A stretch of 64,000 bases of DNA from Nitrincola salilacus (GCF_046271865.1 NZ_CP176580.1:3906001-3970000); one strand, 5' to 3'; counted from the stretch's first letter, positions 45,041-54,337 are shown. Notes: generated by a model from the sequence alone, not told the origin. Translations and numbers: made by a program.

Positions 45041-48000
45041 CTAAAGCTCGGACAGAAGCTTGCTACGTAACGACTTAGAATGGGTAAACATCAAGTCCGA
45101 AAAGCTCGCCAGCAATTGCCCCTGTTCGTCAGTTACATCAAGATCCCAAAACACCTGACCAGAAGAGCAATCCTTGCAACGGGCGTCTACCAACAAAGGC
45201 TGACCAAAGGTCGGTTGTGCAAACTGTTGATATTGACCAACAGCCATAGGCAAGCCAGCGGCATCGGTTTCCAACAGCAGCCACAGATATGGAGCTTGCA
45301 GGAACACGTCGGACAGATAGGGATTCACCGGACTCTGGGCAAAGATTTCCGTCGTCAGGTCGGCAGGCTCCGTCATGGACACCAGTGCCCTAATCCCTTG
45401 AGCATCGCACGAGAGCAATTTCTGCATACCTTGCAGACGGGGACCATGAAACAACCAACCGGATTTGTTCTGTTCGGCATACAAAGGCCTGTCAGCTAGC
45501 TTGTCAGGATGAGACTGCGCTTCAAAGCCCGCTACGCTGCGAATCGGCACTTTCGGCACCTGTGTGCAAAAGCGTACCCGTCCTTTATACCTGGGTTGCC
45601 AGCCCTGGGGTTCAACACTGCCAACCTCAACATTGAAGAGCACCTCACTGTCAGGCTGCATTTTGGTGTCAGGGGTCACCCTGGTTTCAAATTCATGCTC
45701 TTGCTGCCCCTCCAGCACGACACCTTTAAGCACCTGAAAATCTTCCAAAGCCAACAGATGTAAATCAGGCACCACCCGGGTTGCAGCCTGAATCAGCCAT
45801 GTCATGGCGAAGGTCGCAGGCAATACCGCCTTACCATCAATCCTGTGGTCTGACAAAACATCTTGCTCAACAATATTCAGGCGGCGCGTAGACACATGGC
45901 AGTTATCATTCAGTAGCGTATTCTTGGGATGCTGGTAGCTATCGTTGCCGATCAGAACCTGAATACAATCTGCTGACAATTCCCGGACAAAACGTTCAGC
46001 GCCGTCTTCTGTTGCGATGATACTGATACCACGCTCTTGGTAGGCCCTTTTCAGGGTATCGCTGACCATACCACTGTCCCATGGACCCCAGTTAATCGCA
46101 CAAACCCGGCTCTGGGGATAGTAGAAACGCCAGTTGTGGGCGAATTTACTCAGTACTTCATTGGCCATGGCATAGTCAGTCTGGCCCGCATTGCCGAAAA
46201 AGCCAGACACCGAGGAAAACAGGTAAATTTGTTTAATGCCGGTTGGCGGCAACGCTTTGATCAGGTTTTCCAACCCCCTGACTTTGGTCGCAAATACCGA
46301 CTCAAAGTCCCCAGCCGTCTTCTTATCCAGCTTCTTGTCGGCCAGATTGCCAGCGCCATGCACCACAGCGGTAACCTTACCCATACGTTGATGAACGTCA
46401 GCCAATGCAGTCTTGAGCTTATTTGGGTCGAGGATATCTACCGCCATATAGCTGGCATTACAGCCAAGCTCGTGTAACTGTTGCAGCGTCTGCCTGACTT
46501 CTTCTACCTGTAAAAGGGGACCAAGCATTCTGTCAATCTTGACAGGAGTGGGTTGCTGCCCCTGCTTCTTAACCGCTTCGATAGCGGCAGTGCGCAGACT
46601 GGCCATGTCATTACAGGCTTCCGCCCACTCAGGCCACGCAGCTTCGATATCGGTACGCCCCAATAGCAGGAATGACGCACCACTTTGCCTAGCCAGCTCG
46701 AGCACGCAAGTCGCGGTAATCCCTCTGGCACCACCTGATACCAACACCAGATCGTCCTTGCCAAGCGGTGGGCTTTTTTGCATGTCCAGTGGTGCTTTCG
46801 TCAGACCTGGAGTAAACCGTTGTCCGTGAGCATCACGCCCTACTTCCAACAACTGTGAATCAGCATCATGCAACTCCTGCCACAGAATTTCTGCAGCCTG
46901 GTCTTGATCCATTTTCGGCTGTAGATCCACATACCGACATCTCACGTCTGGCCATTCGTGATGGAGGGATTTGACCAGGCCTGTAACACCAGCGGATACC
47001 AGAGGATATCCCCGTTTCCCGCCAAACCCTAACTGACCGTCCAATTGACCAGCCACCAGTAGACTCGCCCGTCCTTGTGCCGCACAGTCCAGAAGGTCGG
47101 CCTGTACATGCTTGGTCAACATGAAAAGCTGCTGCTGCATGGCATAGTCCTTGGCCGCAAAGCAGTTGCGTATTCCCTTGGCGTCAGCTCCGGCTTCCTG
47201 AAGATAGATCAAGCCGCCAATTTTCCCCTGCTGAGCCCGTATTTGCGCCAGCCGAATTTGCAGATTATCTTCATCCCGCTCGGTCAATTGATAACTCGGA
47301 TGCGACGTCTTAGTGGTTTTACCTGTCAGTTGCAGGTGTACCGTCCGCTGCGCCTTCTCTGCTAATTTATCTAACAGCGCAGCCGCTGCTGTGTGTCCAG
47401 CATCCGCCACCAGCCAGATAAAGCCGTCCGGTAGATCTACTGACTGCTGATCCGGTAAGGGCAATTGGCGCAAACCTACTTCAAAGCGGTTTGGCGCCGT
47501 GCTCATTACATTTTCCGGCGTTACCGGCCCTTTGTCCTGAACAACTCCCGGTAGGATGATGTTGGCACCCGCAGGCTCAGCGCTGACTAGTGGCGCTGAG
47601 ATTGCGGGTTCAGACTTTGGGTGGTGGGTTGCTCCGTCCATATCCGCAGATGAAGCAACAAAGCCAATGGAGGACATCACATCAGCCACGTCCTGATTGA
47701 CCAGTTCAGCACTTTCTGCCACCTCACAGCGTTGCGTATCCTCTCCATTCATCGCCATGTCGGCGTAAGACGCACGCTGAACCTGTGACGCCTCGTTGCG
47801 CACCTCTCCAGTCGAAGCACCCAAGGCTTCGGTGAGACTGCCTCCCTGCTCCAGGTTTTGAATCATCTGCTGGATTTGCTCCTGCAGAAAGGAAACCAGT
47901 TTGTTGATAGAACTGAACTGTTCAACATCAAAGGTTTCCATTTCGGCGTAATCTTCTGCACTTTCCATCAAGTTGAAGTCAGACTCGAAGGATTTGAACA

Positions 48001-51000
48001 TGGCACCGATAATCTCGATTCGTTTAATGGAGTCGATCCCCAAATCGGCCTCCAGATCCATGTCGCCGCCAATCATATCTTCAGGATAACCGGTTTTATC
48101 ACTGATGATTTTCACCAGCTCAACGGCCAGACTCTCAGTGCTGACCTTGCGCAGTTGCTCAAGAGCCAAGTGATCGGACTCGCTTAACTCGCTCGATGTG
48201 CCACCAGCAGCGACCGTTGGCTTGGCTGGCTCCGAACCCTGCCCACTAGCGTTCGTTACTCCGTTATTGCGGGCAGCCTGCCCCTGACCACTGAGGCCAT
48301 TTCGCTGAGTTTCAGCAACGCTGCCTTGGCTTGTGGGCATCGATGATGTCGGCTCAGAAGCAACCCCATTGCCCGTGGTATATTCGTTGACACCCTTAGA
48401 ATGATCATTAACGTTGCCATTAACAGCGGAGTCAGAGGGCTGCACTGCCAGGGACCGGGTCTGTAATGCGTCCTGAGGCGAACCCATAGTGGAACTTCCG
48501 TTACCTGAGCCTCTATATGACAGTAGCTGCTCCTGATTAACAAAGTAACGTTGGTGATTATCGTGATAGCTACGCTGGTTTTGCTCAAGCAGGGTGAAGC
48601 TCTGATTAAGGCTGCCAATCATATCGCTAAAATGACTGCTGCCCTGATGCTTGTCGAACAGATTGAACTGCTTGTCGAGCAATGAATCGAGAAACTGGAT
48701 GTAATCCTTTTGGTTCTGCTGGAATTGCTGGTGCACTTCACTTGTTAACTGTTGGGCACGGATCTGCTCACATACTGTGCCAAGCGCCAGGTTGTCAGCT
48801 TTATCTTGTTTCGGGGTTGCCATGATGACCTCTCGTCCTTCGTAAATATAGGTTTGTTCCGTCTCTTCCACTGCATAACAGGACGCTGGGGAATTTGCTG
48901 CATAGGCCTGGCCAGACCTGCTTTGCTCTGTTTGCTCGACGGGTATGCTGTTATCGGATGACAATAACGGGGCAATTTTCTGCGCAACAAATGCATCCAC
49001 TAACGTTGTATCCAGGCGCTTGGCCCGCTTTCGCCTGTCCTTGGTGGCATCGAAGAAGAAATAGCCACCATTCATTCTGTAGGTCAGGCGTTTTTCCTTC
49101 TTGGCTTTTAGGTTTGGCCGAAGCTGATAAAGGTCCTGATGCTCCGGAAGAACCCCCAGCACAGCCAGCTTGGCGAACGCCTTACGTAACTGCTGGCCGT
49201 CGTGAGACTTCTCGCCCGGATCAAGACAGATAATCTGATAGTCGCGGTCACCAAGGATATCGGACACCAACTTGCCCAATACTCCCTTGGGGCCCATTTC
49301 AACGAAGTAACGTCCCCCTGCAGCATAGATGTTTTCAATCATATCCCTGAACCGGACCGTGCTCGTTAACTGTTCAGTCAATGCCGCTCTGATTTTCGCT
49401 GCGCTATTGGTATGCCGTTTTGCCGTTACGTTTGAAAACACCGGGATACCTGGCTTATGCAGGGACATACTGGCCAGGACCTCGGCAAAAGGCTCAGCGG
49501 CATGTGCTACAAAACGGGTATGAAAAGCGGCTGAAACCGGCAGAACGGCGCAGCGAACCTGTTGCTGCTGCAGGTGTTTTTGAGCTTCACTGACCACCTG
49601 ACTGCCACCACCAAACACGACCTGACTGTTGGAATTAATATTGGCGATACTCAAGCCATCAAATTGCTGCAGGCATTGTTCTGCCTGCTCAGGAGAGAGG
49701 GAAGCCGCCAGCATGGCGCCACGATCCTCTGACTGGTCAGAGTCCGGCAATATCTTCATCAAATTGCCCCGAGCCATAGCCAAACGATGGAAGCTATCAT
49801 TATCCAGCACCCCGGCAACATGCAGAGCAGTCAGTTCACCGAAACTATGGCCAGCAGCGAAATCAGCTTTAAAGCCCATTTCCTCAAGGATCCGGTAATA
49901 ACCAAGACTGACGGCGCCAATGGCTGGCTGAGCATTATCGGTACTTTTCAGGTCAACTACTTGTTGGGAAGTAGCCTGTTCGGAAAATGCAGGTGCCGGG
50001 TATACTAACCGAGATAACCGTTCCAGCCCGTCATCCTGACGCAGACGATCTGCATCGGCCAACACCTCTCGCATGGACGGAAACTCATTGGCAACATGTA
50101 GTGCCATGTTCACATATTGCGAACCCTGACCAGGGAACAGAGCCACCACCTTTCCCTGAGCAGAAGCATCACTGACACCGGGATTAAAATAGATCCCGAG
50201 GGGATGTTCCCAAACCTTCCCGGTGTCATTACCCAACTTATCCAGTGCAGTAGTCAGCATACTCAGAGCCTGTTCAGGCCCTTCTGCGGCAAAGCCCAAT
50301 CTCACGCACTCCTGCTTGCCTGTCGGCTGGCGCAGGGCGACAAGCCTGGCATAAGCCTCTTCGGCTTCGTCACCTGACAATTGCGACTGCCAGCCCTGAA
50401 CTGCAGACAGCAATGCCTGACTATCATCTGCTTGCAACACCACGACATCCGCTACACTGTTGTGTCTGTAGGGCTCCGTCTGCTCATGTTGGTACTCTTC
50501 CAGCACCATATGGTAGTTGGTGCCGCCGAAACCGAAAGCGCTGAGAGCAGCCCGCCTTGGACCTGCCGTATTGCTGCGAATCCAAGGCCGATTCAGGGTG
50601 TTGACATACAAGGGGGTATTGCCACCGGCCAACAGTTTATTCGGCTGGTTAACATTGATCGTGGCGGGTAACACTTTATGGTGCAGACCCAGAGCCGTTT
50701 TGATCGTCGAAGCAGCCCCAGCGGCGCATCGTGTGTGGCCAATCTGGGATTTAATGCTACCGATAGCGACAGATTGGTTGTCCAGCCCCTGGCCACCGTA
50801 GGCCATCAGCAAGCTATTGAGTTCGGTCTGATCTCCAGACAAAGTTCCGGTGCCGTGAGCTTCCACCAATTCGATGTCACCCGGATTGACCCCTGCCGCT
50901 TCATAGGCTCGCTGAATGGCCAACACCTGTCCCTCCATGCGTGGCGCAAATATGCTCTTAGCTCTACCATCACTAGAGCCTTCAACAGATTTGATCACCG

Positions 51001-51901
51001 CATAGATCCTGTCACCATCCCGCTGTGCATCTTCGAGCCGTTTCAGTACCAGCAAGCCCACACCATCACCTAGCATCATGCCATCAGATTTAGCATCAAA
51101 GGGGCGGCAGCAGTTCGTTGGAGACAAGGCTGGCGTGCGACTGAAGCATAAGAAAGAGAAAATAGAGTTTTCCAGGTTGACACCGCCAGTCACGACCGCG
51201 TCGCAACTACCGGAATGCAATTCACTGATGGCCGATTTAATCGCAGCCAGGCTGCTAGCGCAGGCTGCATCGACCATATTGGAAGTGCCACCGAAATCAT
51301 AGAAGCTGCTGATACGCCCGCATGCCACATTACCGAGAAAACCGGGAAAGCTGTCTTCATTCCACTCCAGATACTGATCCAGTAATCGCTGGATAGCCTC
51401 TTCCGTGACCGGCCCGGGAAGCCCCATATTGGTGAAAATCTCCCGAATCACAGGCACTTGCTGGCGGGCCGCCAGCATGAAAGAGGTGTTGCCGTTTCCA
51501 GCACCGCCCAAAATCACTCCAACCTTGCTACGATCCACTGCAATGGGATTGTCGCCAATTATCCTGGCATCCAGTAGCGCCTGCTTGGCCACATGCAGAG
51601 CAAAAAGCTGAGCAGTACAGACAGATTCCAGCATATTGGGGGGGAGTTTGAATTCCATCGGATCAAAGTCGATGGGCGGGATCCAACCAGCCTTATAGGC
51701 GTAGGTCATATCTTTATCTGTGGAATTTTCCCGATAATAATCATCCTTGCGCCAATAACCCTCAAAATCGAGATTGTCAGTGACAGAATCTTTGTGTGCG
51801 TATACATTACGCCAAAATTCAAACAAATCCTTGGCGTCTGGAAAATGACTTGCCATACCAACAATGGCAATAGCTTGTGAGCTTTTTCGCTGAGTCTCCA
51901 T
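45041..51901 (-). CDS. PfaA-like synthase subunit, KS-AT-ACP-KR-DH with a single ACP
   Basis: A 2286-residue iterative synthase. KS (about 1-470): C214 (VDAACASS), His in EAHGTGT and IGHTRCAAG. AT (about 580-900): S686 in GHSFGE and His near 794 (AAFHT). A Gln/Ser/Asn-rich linker precedes one ACP (about 1255-1345) with phosphopantetheine site S1291 (DLGIDSIKR). KR (about 1715-1980): GGARGI, YLFSSVSG and Y1910. The C-terminal hot-dog DH has H2019 in SDHRIDGKAVLP. PfaA proteins for PUFA carry four to nine tandem ACPs; one is as in zeamine-type synthases. The ORF opens 31 codons upstream, but GAGGG seven bases before the ATG at 51901 and METQRKSSQAIAIVGM favour this start. It heads the main minus-strand operon. 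Confidence 0.9.
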   Translation of the reverse strand: METQRKSSQAIAIVGMASHFPDAKDLFEFWRNVYAHKDSVTDNLDFEGYWRKDDYYRENSTDKDMTYAYKAGWIPPIDFDPMEFKLPPNMLESVCTAQLFALHVAKQALLDARIIGDNPIAVDRSKVGVILGGAGNGNTSFMLAARQQVPVIREIFTNMGLPGPVTEEAIQRLLDQYLEWNEDSFPGFLGNVACGRISSFYDFGGTSNMVDAACASSLAAIKSAISELHSGSCDAVVTGGVNLENSIFSFLCFSRTPALSPTNCCRPFDAKSDGMMLGDGVGLLVLKRLEDAQRDGDRIYAVIKSVEGSSDGRAKSIFAPRMEGQVLAIQRAYEAAGVNPGDIELVEAHGTGTLSGDQTELNSLLMAYGGQGLDNQSVAIGSIKSQIGHTRCAAGAASTIKTALGLHHKVLPATINVNQPNKLLAGGNTPLYVNTLNRPWIRSNTAGPRRAALSAFGFGGTNYHMVLEEYQHEQTEPYRHNSVADVVVLQADDSQALLSAVQGWQSQLSGDEAEEAYARLVALRQPTGKQECVRLGFAAEGPEQALSMLTTALDKLGNDTGKVWEHPLGIYFNPGVSDASAQGKVVALFPGQGSQYVNMALHVANEFPSMREVLADADRLRQDDGLERLSRLVYPAPAFSEQATSQQVVDLKSTDNAQPAIGAVSLGYYRILEEMGFKADFAAGHSFGELTALHVAGVLDNDSFHRLAMARGNLMKILPDSDQSEDRGAMLAASLSPEQAEQCLQQFDGLSIANINSNSQVVFGGGSQVVSEAQKHLQQQQVRCAVLPVSAAFHTRFVAHAAEPFAEVLASMSLHKPGIPVFSNVTAKRHTNSAAKIRAALTEQLTSTVRFRDMIENIYAAGGRYFVEMGPKGVLGKLVSDILGDRDYQIICLDPGEKSHDGQQLRKAFAKLAVLGVLPEHQDLYQLRPNLKAKKEKRLTYRMNGGYFFFDATKDRRKRAKRLDTTLVDAFVAQKIAPLLSSDNSIPVEQTEQSRSGQAYAANSPASCYAVEETEQTYIYEGREVIMATPKQDKADNLALGTVCEQIRAQQLTSEVHQQFQQNQKDYIQFLDSLLDKQFNLFDKHQGSSHFSDMIGSLNQSFTLLEQNQRSYHDNHQRYFVNQEQLLSYRGSGNGSSTMGSPQDALQTRSLAVQPSDSAVNGNVNDHSKGVNEYTTGNGVASEPTSSMPTSQGSVAETQRNGLSGQGQAARNNGVTNASGQGSEPAKPTVAAGGTSSELSESDHLALEQLRKVSTESLAVELVKIISDKTGYPEDMIGGDMDLEADLGIDSIKRIEIIGAMFKSFESDFNLMESAEDYAEMETFDVEQFSSINKLVSFLQEQIQQMIQNLEQGGSLTEALGASTGEVRNEASQVQRASYADMAMNGEDTQRCEVAESAELVNQDVADVMSSIGFVASSADMDGATHHPKSEPAISAPLVSAEPAGANIILPGVVQDKGPVTPENVMSTAPNRFEVGLRQLPLPDQQSVDLPDGFIWLVADAGHTAAAALLDKLAEKAQRTVHLQLTGKTTKTSHPSYQLTERDEDNLQIRLAQIRAQQGKIGGLIYLQEAGADAKGIRNCFAAKDYAMQQQLFMLTKHVQADLLDCAAQGRASLLVAGQLDGQLGFGGKRGYPLVSAGVTGLVKSLHHEWPDVRCRYVDLQPKMDQDQAAEILWQELHDADSQLLEVGRDAHGQRFTPGLTKAPLDMQKSPPLGKDDLVLVSGGARGITATCVLELARQSGASFLLLGRTDIEAAWPEWAEACNDMASLRTAAIEAVKKQGQQPTPVKIDRMLGPLLQVEEVRQTLQQLHELGCNASYMAVDILDPNKLKTALADVHQRMGKVTAVVHGAGNLADKKLDKKTAGDFESVFATKVRGLENLIKALPPTGIKQIYLFSSVSGFFGNAGQTDYAMANEVLSKFAHNWRFYYPQSRVCAINWGPWDSGMVSDTLKRAYQERGISIIATEDGAERFVRELSADCIQVLIGNDSYQHPKNTLLNDNCHVSTRRLNIVEQDVLSDHRIDGKAVLPATFAMTWLIQAATRVVPDLHLLALEDFQVLKGVVLEGQQEHEFETRVTPDTKMQPDSEVLFNVEVGSVEPQGWQPRYKGRVRFCTQVPKVPIRSVAGFEAQSHPDKLADRPLYAEQNKSGWLFHGPRLQGMQKLLSCDAQGIRALVSMTEPADLTTEIFAQSPVNPYLSDVFLQAPYLWLLLETDAAGLPMAVGQYQQFAQPTFGQPLLVDARCKDCSSGQVFWDLDVTDEQGQLLASFSDLMFTHSKSLRSKLLSEL

Positions 51902-52026
51902 ATAGCGTCCCTCGCTGAGTTGTCCTGATAAACAGAATGACGACTGCATCCATCTCTCAACCATCACTTTCCGTCTGCGAAATTTCGAAATCATCCTATC
52001 CGAATGACAACCTCCCTGGTTAAAAT

Positions 52027-52044
52027 CTGAACAATCCCTTACAG
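52027..52044 (+). promoter_or_regulatory. Motif shared with the response-regulator promoter
   Basis: CTGAACAATCCCTTACAG contains AACAATCCCTTA, identical to 12 bases upstream of the response regulator (minus strand, 26338 to 26327), and both continue into ACAG with one base difference in spacing. It lies 126 bases upstream of the synthase start. A common regulator is inferred. Confidence 0.5.
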
Positions 52045-52095
52045 AGTCAGTTGTTCTTGAACATTAGTCAGGGTTTATCGGCTACCAAATCCATC

Positions 52096-52109
52096 ACAAA
52101 GGCCTTTGT
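52096..52109. promoter_or_regulatory. 14-bp palindrome in the divergent control region
   Basis: ACAAAGGCCTTTGT is a perfect dyad located between the divergent synthase and PPTase units. Its position and symmetry fit a dimeric-regulator operator; no regulator of matching type is encoded in the island, so its role is open. Confidence 0.4.
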
Positions 52110-52311
52110 TCACTGGTATAGATAGATATTTATCGACACACTGACTAACGCTGACAATTTTCCAATACAGTGTTACCAGAGGAGACGGGAGAGGTGGCAG
52201 AGGGCAAATATGCAAGCCTGCACAACGTTTGTCGCTATCGCTCGCACTATTGTGATAGCCGGTCATTTTGCATAAGCTGCTATAAGATCTGTAACACAAG
52301 GAAGTATTGCC

Positions 52312-52521
52312 ATGTCAGGGATCCGCAGCCTGAACCAGTTAATGTTGATGCTAAGTGTCTGTACATTGGAGCTAAATTACACTCAGCAACGCATCAGGTT
52401 TAATTCTGTTCAGGGCAAGTTATGCCGCCAACAGACATTCGTCGACGGGCGAGGTGAAAATATCAGCCAACGGGTGGCGCGCACCTTTGCTCAACTACCT
52501 AAGCACGACAGCCATGACTGA
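52312..52521 (+). CDS. Possible small protein coupled to the PPTase
   Basis: A 69-codon frame beginning MSGIRSLNQLMLML with a good ribosome site (AAGGAAG, seven bases before the ATG). Its stop codon overlaps the PPTase start region (ATGACTGA), a typical coupling arrangement. The product resembles nothing I know and has only a short hydrophobic stretch. It may be a genuine leader peptide or chance. Confidence 0.3.
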   Translation: MSGIRSLNQLMLMLSVCTLELNYTQQRIRFNSVQGKLCRQQTFVDGRGENISQRVARTFAQLPKHDSHD

Positions 52522-53200
52522 GGGGTTTATTCGTTCCATGCAACCTATGACCTTTGATGCACAAGGGCTGGTCGGTTTTCGCTGTCAGTTCTCTGTGGCA
52601 CATTATACTGAGAGAATGATGCTGCAGTTACCCGAACCCCTCAGATTAACTGAAAACACGGCTCCCAAGCGACAAGCTGAGTACCAGGCAGGCCGACTAT
52701 GTGCCCAGGCCTGCCTGCAACAACTGGGTCTAGCGTCAGGCTGGGTACCTGTTGGCTCTCACCGAAGCCCTCGATGGCCTGAGGGGGTACGCGGTTCTAT
52801 CACTCATGCCGCACAACAAGCCCTTTGTGTCTGCACCATCAATCCCGCCATCCGAGCACTGGGAGTTGATTTGGAACCGCGTTTGGACACAGCCACCGCC
52901 GACAGTATTGCCGCCCAGATTCTGACCAGGTCGGAACAACGATTACTGACCGAGTTGGACGGTGATCTGGCCGACTTTGTCACTAGAGTATTCTCCGCCA
53001 AGGAAGCCATTTTCAAGGGGCTTTACCCCTATGTACGAAGCTACTTCGGCTTCGATGCTGTCAGCCTGACCAAAGTCGAAAATGGGCAACTGCATTTTGT
53101 TCTGAATCAGGATCTGCACGACACCTATCGTCGGGGCCAGTCACTGAAACTACTCAGCCTAGACGAGTCGGGCCAGATCCTCTCACTGCTGCTGGATTGA
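52514..53200 (+). CDS. 4'-phosphopantetheinyl transferase (EntD/Sfp superfamily)
   Basis: A 228-residue enzyme that transfers phosphopantetheine from CoA to the ACP serine (here S1291 of the KS-AT-ACP-KR-DH subunit). The motifs are GSITHA (substrate His region), GVDLEP at 117-122 with metal-binding D119 and E121, and FSAKEAIFKGLYP with catalytic E164/K168 positions. Length and motif spacing fit the EntD branch. Divergent from the synthase, it takes the place of pfaE in PUFA clusters. The start is uncertain: ATGs at 52538 and 52547 are alternatives, and the ORF opens upstream at 52454. Confidence 0.88.
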   Translation: MTEGFIRSMQPMTFDAQGLVGFRCQFSVAHYTERMMLQLPEPLRLTENTAPKRQAEYQAGRLCAQACLQQLGLASGWVPVGSHRSPRWPEGVRGSITHAAQQALCVCTINPAIRALGVDLEPRLDTATADSIAAQILTRSEQRLLTELDGDLADFVTRVFSAKEAIFKGLYPYVRSYFGFDAVSLTKVENGQLHFVLNQDLHDTYRRGQSLKLLSLDESGQILSLLLD

Positions 53201-53304
53201 CTTGATCTGCTGCATGCCCTTGCAGAATGAGAACCACACCAAAAAAATATTTATGGGCAAAGCCCACAGACAGCCTTGCGCGGCATTATAAGACAGCCCT
53301 TTTC

Positions 53305-53333
53305 TTGACAGGGGCCAACCTTCTCCCTAGCAT
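53305..53333 (+). promoter_or_regulatory. Sigma-70-type promoter of ispB
   Basis: TTGACA, 17 bases, TAGCAT, ending 35 bases before the ispB start. The -35 is consensus, the -10 four of six. It marks the right-hand limit of the ancestral chromosome next to the island. The preceding 53201-53304 shows nothing distinct. Confidence 0.5.
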
Positions 53334-53368
53334 GCTCGGAACGAATCTGTTCTTACCAGCATCGACTC

Positions 53369-54337
53369 ATGCAGCCACATCAGCTAAACCCTATTATAGA
53401 GCCACAGTTTGACGCCGTAACGGACTTCATCCTAAACCACCTGGGATCTAACGTCCCTCTGGTGGAAAAGATGGGGCATTACATCGTCGAGAGCGGCGGT
53501 AAACGACTACGTCCATTACTGGTTCTGCTCAGCGCCAATGCCTGTCAGTATAAAGGTACGCACCATATTGAGTTGGCAGCAGTGATTGAATTTATCCATA
53601 CTGCCACGCTGCTGCACGATGATGTAGTGGACAACTCTGAGCTGCGCCGCGGCAATGCCACAGCCAACGCCAAGTGGGGCAACGCGCCCAGCGTGCTGGT
53701 CGGTGACTTCCTCTACTCGCGCGCTTTCCAGTTGATGGTTGATATCGGCAGCATGGAGATCATGCGCATTATCTCCAACGCCACTACAGTGATCGCAGAA
53801 GGCGAAGTGCTTCAGTTGCTTAACCAGCGCAACCCGGGCATCACAGAAGATGCCTACATGCAGGTGATACTGGGCAAGACCGCCATGCTGTTTGAAGCTG
53901 CATCCGAGTGTGGTGCCATTCTGGCCGGCGCTTCAGCCACTGAGCGTGAAGCACTGCGTCTGTATGGCCGACACCTGGGCATCGCCTTCCAGTTGATCGA
54001 TGACCTGATGGATTATGTTTCATCATCCGATGAAATGGGCAAGAATACCGGCGATGATCTGGCTGAAGGCAAAACCACGCTACCACTGATCCACGCCATG
54101 AAAATCGGCTCGGAAGAGGATTGCCAACTGGTACGCAATGCCATTCGCAGCGGCGGCCTGGATGATCTGCAACCGATACTGGATATCGTACAGCGCACCG
54201 GCGGCCTGGATTACACGCGAGAGCAGGCACATGAACAATCAAGACTCGCCATTGCGGCGCTTGAAAGCCTGCCCGAATCTTCTTTTCGCGATACGCTTAC
54301 CGACATTGCCAACCTTGCTGTATCGCGCAACAGTTGA
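53369..54337 (+). CDS. ispB: Octaprenyl-diphosphate synthase IspB
   Basis: A 322-residue trans-prenyltransferase that makes the ubiquinone side chain. The first aspartate-rich motif is LLHDDVVDNSELRRG, the second LIDDLMDYVSS. Length and both motifs are standard. In relatives ispB is the immediate divergent neighbour of rplU; here the island separates them. Confidence 0.96.
   Translation: MQPHQLNPIIEPQFDAVTDFILNHLGSNVPLVEKMGHYIVESGGKRLRPLLVLLSANACQYKGTHHIELAAVIEFIHTATLLHDDVVDNSELRRGNATANAKWGNAPSVLVGDFLYSRAFQLMVDIGSMEIMRIISNATTVIAEGEVLQLLNQRNPGITEDAYMQVILGKTAMLFEAASECGAILAGASATEREALRLYGRHLGIAFQLIDDLMDYVSSSDEMGKNTGDDLAEGKTTLPLIHAMKIGSEEDCQLVRNAIRSGGLDDLQPILDIVQRTGGLDYTREQAHEQSRLAIAALESLPESSFRDTLTDIANLAVSRNS

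Larger units (their letters stand above)
51902..52311. other. AT-rich divergent control region of the island
   Basis: About 410 bases separate the synthase from the plus-strand small ORF and PPTase. It is visibly richer in A and T than the flanking chromosome and must contain both divergent promoters. I found no -35/-10 pair that stands out. Notable elements are the 12-base motif shared with the response-regulator promoter and a 14-base palindrome, both listed separately. Confidence 0.6.

Noticed and set aside
37562..51901. Classical EPA/DHA (pfaABCDE) PUFA synthase
   Set aside because: The domain skeleton is Pfa-like, but there is one ACP rather than a tandem array, no PfaB, and the enoyl reductase is fused to an aminotransferase and accompanied by a thioester reductase, SDR and omega-amidase. 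These point to an aminated, reductively released chain.
53227..53412. 61-codon plus-strand frame before ispB
   Set aside because: It overlaps the ispB promoter and start in another frame and has no ribosome site or similarity.
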